Shown here: positions 32,290 through 43,690 of the stretch, piece after piece
Layout of the letters: every line of letters begins with the position of its first letter
Numbering within the stretch: the first letter of the stretch is position 1
From: Siphonodentalium dalli
Taxonomy: Eukaryota > Mollusca > Scaphopoda > Gadilida > Siphonodentaliidae
Direction of reading: 5' to 3'
Assembly: GCA_032622095.1 (NCBI GenBank)
Contig: CP136063.1
Location: forward strand, 181,017,956-181,081,955
DNA: 64,000 nucleotides
Position numbers and translations under genes: made by a program
The notes under the pieces: model-generated
What the model saw: only the letters and a program-made list of their open reading frames with translations
Database searches by the model: none
Told to the model about the DNA's origin: nothing

Positions 32290-32790
32290 TCATCTGGTTT
32301 CATCTGTTCGTCCGTCGAGGCATCTGTTTGTCCATCCCAAAAAGATATCTGGGGGTTATTTTGAACAATTATCAATGGATTTCTAAGATTTTTGGTATGT
32401 GTGTTCGCAAAAGGAGATTCTGAAAGGAGTTTGCAAACTAGGCCTGGCTTTATATTTTTACGAGAATAATACGGCCCTTTTGTTGTAATTTTTTCGCATT
32501 TAGCACCCAGGAAAAGTTGTCCAGCGTTTATTTCAAACAATAATATCAATGGATTTTAAAGATTTTTGGTATATGAGTTCAAAAAGAGGAGTATCATAAA
32601 AGAGTTCAAAAACTAGGGCTGACCGTACATTTTCACCAGAATTGCGGCCCTTTGATTGTAAAGTTTTGGCGTTTAGCAACCACAAAAAGTTGTCTGTGGG
32701 TTATTTCGAACAATTATCAACAGATTTCAAAGATTTTTGGTATGTGAATTCGCAAAAGGTGTAACTGAAATAAGTTTGCAAACTAGACTT
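32290..32790. repeat. Three repeat units of about 175 bp
   Basis: Units starting near 32340, 32512 and 32690 share 'atttcraacaattatcaa', 'ggattt.taaagatttttggtatg' and 'tttgcaaactagrcttgg'. A GTCC-rich lead precedes the first unit. The open frames are repeat shadows. Confidence 0.65.
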
Positions 32791-33540
32791 GGCCATGCAT
32801 CCATTTCCTTTTATTTGATATACAACTTGACAAATCAATCAAGCAAAGTTGACATATCAATCATAATAATTGAACAGATATCTGTGTATTATGACTATGC
32901 TTACTGGACAAACAAGCTTACAAACACTTTTAGTCAGTAGATTTTGCAATTTTTCGATATGATATCTCAACTTCCCTTCTTTTGATTCTGTCAAGTTGTA
33001 TACCAAAAGTAAGTAGATTTCAAATGCCAGTAGTGTGCATATGACTGAACTGACCGATTATGATAATATATGAGGAATATGACAGATCGTGTGGTTGGAC
33101 TTGTGACCCTCGTCTCTTGTGTGGTATATATTGGTATTATTCATCAGGGGCCTGTGGAAAATATCATGTGAATTGCAATTCAGAATTTATTTGTTAAAAT
33201 TTTGGCCTGAACTTTCCAATTGTCAAATGTTTGAAGTATTAATTTTTTGTGAAATTATTATAAACTTCACTGTTAACGCAATATAATTATGTTTTTAATC
33301 AAACTGCCTGAAAAAAATTACTAAAGTCTAGGCTAATAAGTCAAATTGATAACCAGATAGAGACTTATTTCTTGTTAAATACCAAAAGCTGGTAAGCTTG
33401 GGATGTGTTTAGTTTATATTAACAGAATCATTATCAGCCATTAAAAGATTTAAGGTTATAAAAAACTGCAAGCATGTAACAGATAACATTTAGCATATAT
33501 TGTAACTCAGCATATTTGATTTACCCATAATCATTGACAG
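32791..33540. other. Intron 13, distal unique part
   Basis: AT-rich, containing the local inverted pair 'gatatacaacttgacaaatc' (32816) and 'tcaagttgtataccaaaag' (32990). No gene is recognised. Confidence 0.4.
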
Positions 33541-33613
33541 ATTCTGTTCAACATAGTTAGTGAAGAAATGAAGGATGAGGCATTTTCATTTATGGCCTAT
33601 ACCGCATCATATG
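33541..33613 (+). CDS. Exon 14 of the unidentified gene
   Basis: Acceptor AATCATTGACAG and strong donor GTAAGT bound 73 bp, phase 0 to phase 1. It encodes ILFNIVSEEMKDEAFSFMAY and TASY, an amphipathic helix-like peptide. Confidence 0.82.
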
Positions 33614-33645
33614 GTAAGTCTATATAGTCATGCCAGGTGTCTTGC

Positions 33646-33752
33646 AATCCTGGATTTAGTGTGTCTGACATTTGCAGAATGAGTTCCCCAGAGGGTGCAT
33701 TTAGCAGGCTAGCATAACCAAATTCACCCTATGGGGACCTCATTCTGCTTAG
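33646..33752. mobile_element. Family C MITE, short
   Basis: 'gtgtgtctgacatttgcaga', 'gagttccccagagggtgcat', then the mirrored 'aattcaccctatggggacct' and 'cattctgctta'. Interior and right arm are lost. Confidence 0.62.
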
Positions 33753-34129
33753 GATCAGATTGAAGTTCCCCAGTTGAAGTTTGTGATGTTCACCCATTAG
33801 TTACCTTGATTGCGCAATTTATCTCTCAGCCAATGAGAAAGTGAGAAACAATATATCTAGATAATTTAGTTATAAACTGTCCATTCACACATTTACTGAT
33901 ACTGTTAAACAATTGGTTGTCAGTCAGTTAGCCACTAAGTTTATAAATCAGCTAGCGGATGTATCTGGCATTGCATGGTCAAAGTGTGGCAAAATTAAAA
34001 TTGAAACAGTTATAATAAATTAGGAAATGTCAATTATGAAACTTTGTGGTTATTCATGAGCTCTGCCAAGTAGATCCTGAGAAATTGTTTTGTATTGTTA
34101 CGGTACCTAGTTCTGATAAGGTAGAAAAT

Positions 34130-34780
34130 AAAGGCAATGTCGGGCAGAGTCAAGACCCATCACATGTTAACTGGAGGGCCGAAATACACTACCACACCAA
34201 ATTTCAGTGAGATCCGCCCTGTAGTTTGTGAGAACTGCGATACCCATGCGAATATTAATGTCAAAATGCGACGTTAGGGAATCAGGATCCAGTCCATGCT
34301 AACCACAGGGCCAAATTTCAGTGAGATCCACCCAATACTTTCTGAAAGCCGCAATACCCAATAGAATATTATTGTCAAAACACGGCGTTAGGGAATCAGG
34401 ACCCAGTCTATGTTACCATGCAGAGAGCCGAAATACAGTACCATACCAAATTCAGTGCGATCTGTCAAGTAGTTTCCGAGAAACTGTTTTGCCCATGCAG
34501 ATATGATGTCATAACTTCAAAATGTGATGTCGGGTGGAGTCCGGGCGAAGCTCATGTAACCAGGAGAACCAAAATGTATGCCTGTACCAAATTTTGGTGC
34601 GATCCGGCCATTAGTTTCCAAGAAACTGGATTGCCTATGCAGATATGATATGTCATAACATCGAATGCGATGTCAGACAGAGACTGGACCCAGACCAATT
34701 TATCTGGAGTGCCGAAATGCATATCCGTGTCAAATATCATCACAATTGGCGAATAAATGTGGAGGGCTATAAGTAACATA
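34130..34780. repeat. Tandem array of about 130-145 bp units
   Basis: At least five units share 'aggacccagtctatgtta', 'gccgaaatacactaccacacc', 'aaatttcagtgagatccgcc' and 'ccatgcgaatattaatgtc'. Divergence between units is moderate. The open frames on both strands follow the repeat. Confidence 0.72.
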
Positions 34781-35394
34781 CATAGAGAGGCAGAGAGACA
34801 CATACATTCGCATTTATAAGTTAGATAAACTTAGCCCCACCAGTCTCTTTAAAAAGCCAATTAAAATTTTACAATATTTACGTCTCTGGACATCTCATTC
34901 ATAATCAGTTACTGAATTGATGGGATTCCCTCCATTTCATTGGAGAGTTTCGAAGCACATGCGTGATTTCATTGGTTTATGGCATAACAGATCAGAGGTC
35001 AATGGCTTGTTGACAAGTTTCCCATGCATTGTCAAACTCAATTGTTGTTGGAAAACTGAATGCAGGTGATATATCCATAACTCATTTTACTCATCGTAAT
35101 ATAGGAGACATCATCTTCAAGATTTTATCAGTCAACGATATTCGTGACTGATAATTCTTTCGCATCTTGTTGTATTTATAACTGTTTCTACATACAACGA
35201 TTCTCACAAACATTTACTACGCCAAGAATGCACTCCATATTTGGAAATTTTTATTATGTCATGTTGGGAATGCCACGTCGTTGTAGAAATGAAATTTAGT
35301 GGACACATCTAGAGACTATCGTCGTCTTTTTAAAGCGACTGCAGCCCCACATGTGTCTGCAAAGATGCCAGCCTTGAAAATGTTGTTCATTATT
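34781..35394. other. Intron 14, unique part
   Basis: Nothing recognised. Confidence 0.35.
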
Positions 35395-35560
35395 TAACCA
35401 TTTCTGTACTAAATACTCATTGACGAGTAGTTTCCTTAAGAAATGTTCAGACAATAACATCAACAAACGATCGTTTGTTGAATTTATTATCTGAACATTT
35501 CTTACCAAAGAATATGAATCCTTTTGCCCTTGTATTATATTTTAGTCATCTGCTAATTTA
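35395..35560. mobile_element. Family B MITE, rearranged
   Basis: 'taaccatttctgtactaaat' joins directly to 'actcattgacgagtagtttcc', then a foldback around AACAAACGATCGTTTGTT, then 'gaatccttttgcccttgtatt'. The left terminus is fused to an inverted right end. Confidence 0.62.
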
Positions 35561-35733
35561 TCATTGTGTTCGAAGTTATATTTTTTATTACTTCAATGCG
35601 TCTTTCTGGGACAAATAATGTTCATAGAAATGTAATTATCGTCATATTTCGATACCTGGAAAAAATCAAAAGCGATTATTATTAGGTATATTTTGGAGCG
35701 CAAACCGTCACCAGGCTTTAACTTTCCTTTCAG

Positions 35734-35931
35734 ATGACACCATACTTCACCTAGCAGAATGCAACAACAACAGCACTTTCCTCGTGTTCAAGGAGAATTA
35801 CTTGCAAGCTTTAAATTTCTACAACAGGACGCAGCACCTCAATAATACCCTTGTAAACTTCATCAGATTATCACACTTCATAGTTAGTAATATACATAAC
35901 AGTCCAGATATGCTGCGTTATATGTTTGTAG
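35734..35931 (+). CDS. Exon 15 of the unidentified gene
   Basis: Acceptor TAACTTTCCTTTCAG and strong donor GTAAGT bound 198 bp, phase 1 to phase 1, one of the clearest exons. The peptide includes DDTILHLAECNNNSTFLVF, KENYLQALNFYNRTQHLNN and FIRLSHFIVSNIHNSPDMLR. It has at least four sequons (NNS/NST, NRT, NNT), the densest cluster in the gene. Confidence 0.9.
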
Positions 35932-36056
35932 GTAAGTAATGCCATGCAGCATCTAAACACCTTTCGCATAAGGCCACAAAAAAAAAATAGTGATGTTTCT
36001 GGAAACATAGGGTGAAAAAGTAGCGACGGTTGAGTGGAAATAAATTTTTGTGTTCT

Positions 36057-36500
36057 TTAAAGGTACTCAATCAGATTCGATGGTCCCCATATAATCCGAT
36101 TCCAACAACAACAACAATATTTTTCGATATGCCACTTCAGTTATCAGAATAGATTAATTGCCCAAAAATAATGCTAACCACTGTCAACTATAGTATAGAA
36201 TTGCCCGAAAGTTTTATTTTCAACATGTTTGACGAAATTTGCCCTTATTATCAACACAAAGCCTCTTGATTTTAGAGTTATCCATCTTCATCCGCAAGTT
36301 TGTCCAACACCGTCGGCTCGTCGACTTTCTACTGGCCGACAAATAAATATCGATGGTTAAAAATAATATATTTAAAAAAATTATATCTAATAACTCTGAG
36401 CTTTAATAAGTGGATTCCTAGGCTCGAATCAAATATTTTTTACCCACGATTCCAAATAAATAGTAATTGAGGGGCACTTAATAAGATTATGCTTCTTTAA
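36057..36500. mobile_element. Family D TTAA MITE, diverged (444 bp)
   Basis: TTAAAGGTACTCAATCAGAT at the left; the right end 'aagattatgcttctttaa' has drifted. The inner arm 'cctaggctcgaatcaaatat' and the 'tagagttatccatctt' stem identify the family. Confidence 0.75.
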
Positions 36501-37017
36501 TTATTTTTTTATGGGAAACATCCTGTTTTTGCACTTATTATTTTTTAAGGGGTCGATAAAAACGAAGAGTATGAATTCTGCACTTGAGGTGAGTGGGTTA
36601 CTGGAAACATCACTATTGTTTTTTAGGCCTGCCAAGTTTGAAGTTAAAACAGACTGAAACTAAATTAATTTCTTATATTTATATAGCTTTTTCCTTATTA
36701 ATTTATTATTTACTAATTATTATTACTAACTATGTCTGCAATTTGGATTACATATCATACAACAGTGTAAGTCAGCCCAATATTCTGCCTGTGAATTATT
36801 GATTGATTAGTCAATGGCTGCGCACTCAAAAACATGCCCATTTATTCCACCTACCTCATTGAGTCATCTTGATAAACTATTTGTGACATTGGTTCATGCT
36901 ATGGTGTGTTTCATTGGGATATGAAATGCATGACCCAATTGGCAGTTGACCAATCACCAAACAGGAATTAGTGTAACACACTCAGGCTTTGTAATTATTT
37001 ATTTTTTTGGTTTGTAG

Positions 37018-37130
37018 ATTGGGATGGTATCCTCCATCTCATGAAACAAAAGAGGTCGGAGTTCAGGGATATACTTGGGAAGCTGCTTACACTGTCCATA
37101 ACCACATTTATACAACTACCATCTGATCAG
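37018..37130 (+). CDS. Exon 16 of the unidentified gene
   Basis: Acceptor TTTTTTTGGTTTGTAG and donor GTAAAG bound 113 bp, phase 1 to phase 0. The peptide is DWDGILHLMKQKRSEFRDIL followed by GKLLTLSITTFIQLPSDQ. The second half parallels exon 10 residue by residue over LSxSxTTFxxLP. Confidence 0.88.
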
Positions 37131-37282
37131 GTAAAGTTCATTGTGGGAACAATATGTGGTGGGCCTCAATACTAAACATGACAACTCAATAATATTATCA
37201 TTCTATCAGTTTATTAAATTTAAATTAATTAAAAGAATTACTCTTTTGATACTTTAAGTACAATAAATAAATTAAAAATTAA

Positions 37283-38097
37283 TAATGGATTCTACCACTT
37301 AGGTATAAAAGTATACATTGGGATGGTCTATTGTTTATTTGGAGTGGTTTTCGGGGAAAATAGGAAGATGACAGATAATACAAGTACAGAAGGAGTCCTA
37401 TTTATTGGAGGAATATGTTGGTTTAAACATTGTTTAGTTATCCACCTATTATTGAGTTGTCATGGAACTCCATGGTCCGGTGGTTAGCGCGTCGGACTTG
37501 TGTTGCTGTCAACGCATCGGCATGCGTTCGCGCCTCCAGCTGGCCAAAATGAGTTCCACACAACAGTGGCTTGTCCAAAAATCGATTAGCGGGCAATTGT
37601 GAGATCGCACGCTGTTCGAATTTCGCGCCAAGTTGTGACCCCTGAGCAAGGTCACTCGTACTGTGTCTGTTTCGCTCCACCCAAGCGTTAACACGGGTAC
37701 CCGATTATTAGCAGTGAAAGATCTTGTCAGTATGCTAGTCACATTGTGACTGTACCTCCCCCTGTCCCCGGGGAGCAGTAGATGGATTACTGAATGTTCA
37801 GGCTCATCGGGGTAATAATTGTCCAACGCATTGAAACTAATTCCATGTCTAATGCGTGTAATTATATGTATGATTATTATTATTATATATAATTATGTTA
37901 CATAAAATACAATGAACATGGAAATACATAAGGAATTGTTATAATGGTAATTTGTTGTGTATCTGGTAGAAAGGGAGAACGACAGTAAGCATTGTTCAGA
38001 TAATAAGCTCAACAAATGGTCATTTGTTGAGCTCATCATCTGAACATTTCCTAAGGGAACTACTCATCAATGAGTAATTTAGTTTAGAAAGGGTTAA
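37283..38097. mobile_element. Family B MITE split by a SINE
   Basis: The left part (37283-37430) reads 'taatggattctaccacttag', 'aaaagtatacattgggatgg' and 'caagtacagaaggagtccta'. The right part (37995-38097) resumes with 'cagataataagctcaac' and closes 'agtttagaaagggttaa'. The two parts line up with consecutive segments of the reference copy at 3907-4200. Confidence 0.68.
37462..37880 (+). mobile_element. tRNA-like SINE
   Basis: The head 'tggtccggtggttagcgcgt' contains a box A-like TGGTTAGCGCG. About 40 bp on, 'gcatgcgttcgcgcctcc' resembles box B (GTTCGAnTC) with substitutions. A GC-rich body follows, then 'gcattgaaactaattccatg', and the tail is ATT-rich ('gattattattattatata'). This arrangement is that of a tRNA-derived SINE. 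No intact tRNA cloverleaf is evident, and minus-strand open frames here are shadows. Confidence 0.7.
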
Positions 38098-38409
38098 AAA
38101 GACCAAATAAATAAAATATAGTTTTTTCGGGATATAGCCTGAATAATTCTGATTAAAAAAGTATTCATCATTGTGTTACTTGTACATCTACGTTTATCGG
38201 AATGGCATCATGTGGCATTGTTTGATTAATATCAACTGAAGAAGGCCTAAGGTCGAAAACTTTTGAATAGCGACCTCTTTTATTTACGAACCTGCTGGTC
38301 CCTAATCTCCTGGACCATATATACACTATCGCATTCATACTATCATTATACTATACTACTTGGATATTCTTGAGGAAGATTCCATAATTGGGTAACTTTT
38401 ATTTCTAAA
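38098..38409. other. Intron 16, region upstream of a LINE fragment
   Basis: Contains 'ctgaagaaggcctaaggtcg' and 'aaaacttttgaatagcgacc', a phrase type common in dispersed repeats, but nothing I can classify. Confidence 0.35.
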
Positions 38410-38793
38410 TCATAACTTACAACCAACACCATCTGTGCCTTTAAACGATGCCCTTGAAGCTCTATTTTTCAGATCAGTAAGTGCATATGTGAAAGTTCCA
38501 GATGCCACCAATTTAATACCCAAATAAACGTATTGCTGTGTCTTCTCTAGCTCACATTCTCCTATCTTGTAGGGTGTGTGACAAATTTTATGTCCTCCTT
38601 TATTAAATACTAAAGTCTTAAATTTAGACTTATTAACTTTTATTTGCCATCGATGACAGTAATTGTTTAGTCGATTGAGCTTTATTTGTAAACCTTCCTC
38701 CATTTCACACTTTAATACAAGATCATCATCATACATGAGACAAAAGATCAGCATATCATAAATTTTAGGGGCTTGCATATTGTCCAAGTTCAA
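38410..38793 (-). pseudogene. LINE reverse-transcriptase fragment
   Basis: A 127-codon frame encodes the palm-to-thumb part of a non-LTR retrotransposon reverse transcriptase. It has the catalytic-box variant LMYDDDLVLKC, then the typical LNRLNNYCHRWQIKVNKSK block, the KFKTLVFNKGG strand, and YLGIKLVASGTF-YALTDLKNRA. The family's usual A/Y-x-D-D is preceded by FCLM, fitting LINE-type enzymes. Fingers and endonuclease are missing, so it is a 5'-truncated, isolated fragment antisense in the intron. The clade is not determined. Confidence 0.85.
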
Positions 38794-39020
38794 CTCTGAA
38801 ACAAATGTATTTCATATATTGTTTTCAACATTTTTCAACAAAACAATTACTGGAAGAATTCAGAAAATACGTTTAATTAGATTTTTAATGTTGTTGTAAC
38901 AACTGGAGGTCTTGGACCATTATTACATCTTTAATAGCTACAGTAGGTTCACCGTCACAAGCTAAAATAATGTCCATTTACTCACTGCCATTTCTTGATA
39001 ACTCTTTTCCTTCATTTCAG

Positions 39021-39137
39021 GCCTTGTCAGTGATGTTTGACCTGTTTGGTATCCTAGGAAGTTCTGTACGTCATACTGATGCTTCTTCATATCCTCAAGA
39101 ACATTTCAAGAACCTCACGACAAAATTCATCATTGAG
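39021..39137 (+). CDS. Exon 17 of the unidentified gene
   Basis: Acceptor TTTTCCTTCATTTCAG and donor GTATAT bound 117 bp, phase 0 to phase 0. The peptide is ALSVMFDLFGILGSSVRHTD, then a loop and FKNLTTKFIIE with one sequon. It continues the helical unit begun in exon 16. Confidence 0.87.
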
Positions 39138-39316
39138 GTATATACAGTTAACTTGTGGGATAAACACGCTGTCAAGCTATGAATTTCAGTATGATTTTAC
39201 AACCAGCTACACCTGTTCTTTCCTGGATGGCTGACCAAACAGAGCCGCCGAAATTGAATTCACTTGTTAGAGAGCTAAATAAATGAATTAGAATAAGGCA
39301 TTTCATGATTACAAAT

Positions 39317-40689
39317 GACACCTTTCGCATAATGAACTACTACAACTGATAAGAATTACGAATAGGCTACTACGTCACCAAAATTTGTGTTCTTTCTATC
39401 AGTTGTCATTTTACCATATCCGTAATAATATGATTATGGTTTTGAGAAGCTAAGCTGCATGCAATCATCCAGCCTACCACTGAATATGACCTGATAACAA
39501 CATAACAAAGTACAAAACAATCACTACAGACAGAACTATATATACAATCAATGTCATTTTTGATGCATCTGTCGGTGTATAGAAGTGTCGGATGCCGAAT
39601 TACATACTTATACAAAGTATGTAGTTCGGCATCCGACACTTCTATACACCGACAGATGCATCGAAAACGACGTTGATTGCTTATAATTACGACAATCCGC
39701 ATATTAGTTGGTGATTAAACAAGTTTTTTTTTAAAGAAACTATATTTAAAACACTAATATAGTAAAACTACCCAAGTGATATTTGTGTCTGAACTCAGCT
39801 GCTCTTTTAACCGAAATGGGAAATTGGGTCGAGAATAAATTGGGCGACCGACCGGAAGTTCGAGATGAACACACACAATTCTATCTCTGTTTCCGACATT
39901 CCAACTACACAAAAGCAAGACACCACACCTGTAAACTATTAAACTGTACTTTCAGGTGTAATTTTCACTTATTTGAAACGATTCTAGAACATCTATTGTC
40001 ATAAAGACAATCTGATTCGATAACAATTCCGAAGCGGTGTTCCCAAACTTCCCCACCGAATTTGCGGTCTCCGGTGACAAACTCGAAAAGTAAACAATCG
40101 CTACAAAGGTGCATTCTATGCTCTCATGACCACTGCCATGTCATATTAGTATTGACACGAAGCTGGATAAATGCTAATACTAATGGTGGAATAGTTATGT
40201 AATACATTCCTTTATCCCCAACTAAATTAATGTACTATTTTGTACTATCGGCGATAATGTTTCGCTGAGAGTTGCGTCTTGGGGTTACCACTAGAAACGG
40301 AAGTTATTTCTTGCGATTTGATTGGTGGACTAAATAATATTCCGGGTAAATTCGCCCCATGGATATTCGACTTTGTTTGCGAACTTTTTAAAGTATCACT
40401 ACACCCAGTGATGTGGGAAATGACACTTCCCTCAGCTGATAGATATTGTCGCTACCAAGCATATATAAGGGCATTGACCAATCAAATGCACGCATTTAAG
40501 TGAAAGCGAAAGTAGTTGTAATTATATTAGCTTACAGCGAGTGTCAAGCATTTAAATGTCACTAATTTCTCGCAAAAAGACTCCTAGTCAATTCTGCAAA
40601 AAGTGTTTTGACTGTCGAAAAATATATGACAACTATTAGCTATTTGTAATTCTTATCAGCATTCAGTAGAGCATTATGTGAAAGGTGTC
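39317..40689. mobile_element. 1.37-kb element with about 50-bp terminal inverted repeats
   Basis: Left 'gacacctttcgcataatg' and right 'cattatgtgaaaggtgtc' are inverted matches, continuing inward with 'tgataagaattacgaatag' and 'ctatttgtaattcttatca'. AAT flanks both ends, a possible 3-bp duplication. No transposase frame is present. A near-perfect 100-bp palindrome lies inside at 39563-39662. The superfamily is unknown; 3-bp duplications occur in PIF/Harbinger and CACTA, among others. Confidence 0.7.
39563..39662. repeat. Near-perfect 100-bp palindrome
   Basis: Arms 'gatgcatctgtcggtgtata' and 'tatacaccgacagatgcatc' continue through 'gtgtcggatgccgaa' / 'ttcggcatccgacac' to a centre at CTTATACAAAG. 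Mismatches are very few, so it is probably recent or maintained. Confidence 0.88.
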
Positions 40690-41089
40690 AATTTTGTCGC
40701 CACTGAATTTGTCTCATGTTACCATTCCACGTCTTAAATTTGCAGAAATGTAATCCTTGTCATTGCATTATTTATCTGCTTGATTTAAAATATCAAAAGT
40801 ATTTACTGATTTGATGGAATTTATTGAAGGATAAATCACCTAAGATATTTTAACCCTTCCATGACTGGAGCTTCCTGAAAGCTTTGTGAAATCCTTGTGC
40901 CAATGCACTCTCTCATATATATGTGAGTCTCCCATAGTAGTTAGGGAGCCAGGAGGGTTTTAATTACACTATCGCGCAAGGAAGGTTTGATGCTCTCGAT
41001 TTGTTGGCGGTGATAGATCATTACGGAAAACTAATTTCTTAAGTTGCGCATTCCTGGCGTTTAGGGACCAGATGGCCCTCCAAAACCCC

Positions 41090-41670
41090 AAAAATGACTT
41101 TTAATTACACTATCGCGCAAGTCCACCATCTTTACATTGAATACTCTACTATGTTCACTGATCATAAAAACATAAGAAGGGGTCTTCTAGGGGGACCCAA
41201 AAATGTCAAAATTTCACTTTTAATTACACAATCGCGCAAGTCCACCATTTTTTCATGAAATGGTATACTGTATTCACTGATCATAAAAACACAACTTAAG
41301 AACGCAAATTTCCGGGCGTTTTCAAATAAGAAGGGGTCCTCTAGGGGGGACCAAAAATGTCAAAATTTCACTTTTAATTACACAATCGCGCAAGTCCACC
41401 ATTTTTTTCAGGAATAGTTTACTGTATTCACTGATCATAAAAACACAACTTAAGAACGCAAATTTCATGGCGTATTCAAATAAGAAGGGGTCTTCTGGGG
41501 GGGGGGGACAAAAATGTCAAAATTTTACTTTTAATTACACAATCGGGCAAGTCCACCATTTTTTTCAGGAATAGTCTACTGTATTCACTGATCATAAAAA
41601 CACAACTTAAGAACGGAAATTTTCTGGCGTTTTCAAATAAGATGAGGTCCATGGGTGGTACAACAGACAT
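41090..41670. repeat. Subterminal tandem repeats, left arm
   Basis: About four units of 120-155 bp share 'attacacaatcgcgcaagtc', 'caccattttttcaggaata', 'ctgatcataaaaacacaact' and 'caaataagaaggggtcttct'. Such subterminal repeats are often transposase-binding regions in DNA transposons; that role is inference here. Confidence 0.8.
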
Positions 41671-41912
41671 ATATGTAGTTCTTTGTGTGACAATATATAA
41701 GCATGTAGTAACTCAAGATTAAAACATGGCATACAGAATTGAAACATATTCTTGTTTCAAAATAAAAAAAAACATTAATCACCTTGAACACCTTGAACAC
41801 TAAAGCTTTGTGGAATAATTGCGCTTGGTATTAATTGTCAATATCTTAGAACATAAACACGGAAAGCTTCATTAAGCAATGAGCTCGGCATCTATTGACA
41901 ATGAATGTATAT

Positions 41913-43330
41913 TTATGGGTCAATTTCGTCATCAGTGTCGGAGTCATCGGCACAACCAGGTACACGTTCATCGTCCGTATCATCATTGTCATATTCCGGT
42001 TGTTCTGGGATTACTGACTCTGGCATCTGTGGCCCGTCGAACCAGATAAATAGCCCTGTCAATTTTCTGACGCAAAACAGAATTGCAAGGCGGAATACTA
42101 CTACCGTCCAGTCCTTTCAGCTTTGATAACGGTCGTTTTTCATTCTTCGGCCCAAAAGCTTTCTCGAACAGATTGAATCTGTATTCGTTAATTGGGATGG
42201 GTTTGCAGGCACCATATAGCGTACCTGTATACTCTTCAGGCGCCTCGTACGTTTCTTCTGAAACAGATCATGAGGCCAAGTCTGCAAATGCTTCAGAATA
42301 TCGATCGTCGGGATCAAGAAGAGCAAAAGGGCGTTTATTGCCTTTCTGAGCAAAAGCGGCCGTATAATCGCACCCGCTGTAAGCGTGAAATGCTGGCAGC
42401 GCAGAACAGATGGTTTCTCCTATTTCCTCAGACACAGCTGAAACGTTCACGTAGCGTCTGCTACCACGTCCAGTTGTACCAACATCCATCCAGATAATAT
42501 ATTTAACTGTATGTATGTGATGCAATAGAAAAATACGAGTATATCTGTGTCCGCAGCTCGTACTACGATGTTACCAACTGGTATTTCATGATCAACATCC
42601 ACCATTTGTAGACAAACATTGTGTCTGCCTCCGGATGATCACAATACAGACTTTCCACGGTCTGCTTCTCGACATTGCCATCAACAACAATAAACTCCAC
42701 ATACTCTTCGTCAAAGCCAAGGTGTATTCCCTGTCGACAAAGACATGTGTGTGGTGTGAAGAAGAACAATCTTTGGCAAAATATCGAGGCAGCTGTTTTT
42801 GAAAGATGTAGATTTCAATGCTTTAGACACATCTTTAGGGATCAACTGCTCAGGACCGGTTATCACGTATGTGACCTGCTGAGCACATTCGCGTTCTCGT
42901 TCACAGTCCTTGGTGGAAGGTTCCACATATGTGTCGAACACCACGTTGATTCGTTCGGACTTTAGGTTTAAACGTATGTGAAGCATGCACGACACGAGAG
43001 AGTCAACCATCTGTCGGGGGTAAAGCCGACGGTAAGCCTTGCAGCAGGAATGACGATGTGAGCATCTACGAATTCTGGAGTCCCGTCGTCAATGACCTTC
43101 CCCTCGAGCAATGGGAATAATGAACTCTTGTCCGTGTGAGCCATTGTACCGTCAGTCTTGCAGATAGAGAGTGGTACCGATGTCAATGGGAATTGAAGAA
43201 GGAATTCTATGTCAACTTCACGCTTAGTTGCAAGGATTGCTATTTCCCCCCAGCATATCCCTTGTGCAGCGGAGCTCTTTATCATCTTTAAATCGTCGTG
43301 CTTCTGTTTGCCAACTTTCTTTATTGTTAA
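41913..43330 (-). pseudogene. FEN/PIN-like nuclease-family gene, left-arm copy (broken)
   Basis: Read on the minus strand in several frames. In order it shows LATKREVDIEFLLQFPLTSV-PLSICKTDG with TDKSSLFPLLEGK; INVVFDTYVEPSTKDCERER; VTYVITGPEQLIPKD; DHPEADT; VVRAADTDILVF; WMDVGTTG; and ALPAFHAYSGCDYTAAFAQK. It ends in an acidic tail and a stop at 41913-41915. The spaced acidic motifs E-A-D, D-T-D and G-C-D match the active-site layout of FEN1/XPG and PIN-like nucleases. This domain order is one I recall from many uncharacterised marine-invertebrate proteins. At least three frameshifts break it. Confidence 0.68.
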
Positions 43331-43690
43331 TAAGGAATCGCTAATTTCAGTACTGGCACATTGGCATGTACGTTCAAGAGGGCGTCTGTTTCCAGAGTAA
43401 ATGGATATGCGTTAGCCTGTATACAGATGAGAAGCTTGTTGGGGTCACCATTGTCACGATCAATCCTACTGTCAGTCAGTTCAGCTCGGACATCATATAG
43501 TTGTATGTAGTCCACATAGTTCAAATGCAGCGCTGATAAGTGCGGCTCTACTTCCCCTTGTCACACTCCAGCACGATTTAGTGAAGGAATGTACGGATGA
43601 TCCAGATCGCTTTGAGAGGCCGATCTCCAGAAATAAACTGAAAACCTTCTTATATAAACAAGGGCGCGAAAAATTGTTGTTAAAGAGCTC
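43300..43690. other. Non-palindromic centre of the giant element
   Basis: The arms lose similarity here. The left half reads on the minus strand as NYVDYIQLYDVRAELTDSRI and further N-terminal sequence. The right half reads on the plus strand as KECTDDPDRFERPISRNKLK. Both resemble the upstream region of the same protein family, so the centre appears to hold two differently truncated 5' ends. No promoter could be recognised. Confidence 0.55.

Noticed and set aside
37462-37540. Functional tRNA gene
   Set aside because: Box A is acceptable, but box B is altered and no cloverleaf or terminator is seen. The long body and ATT tail mark a SINE.
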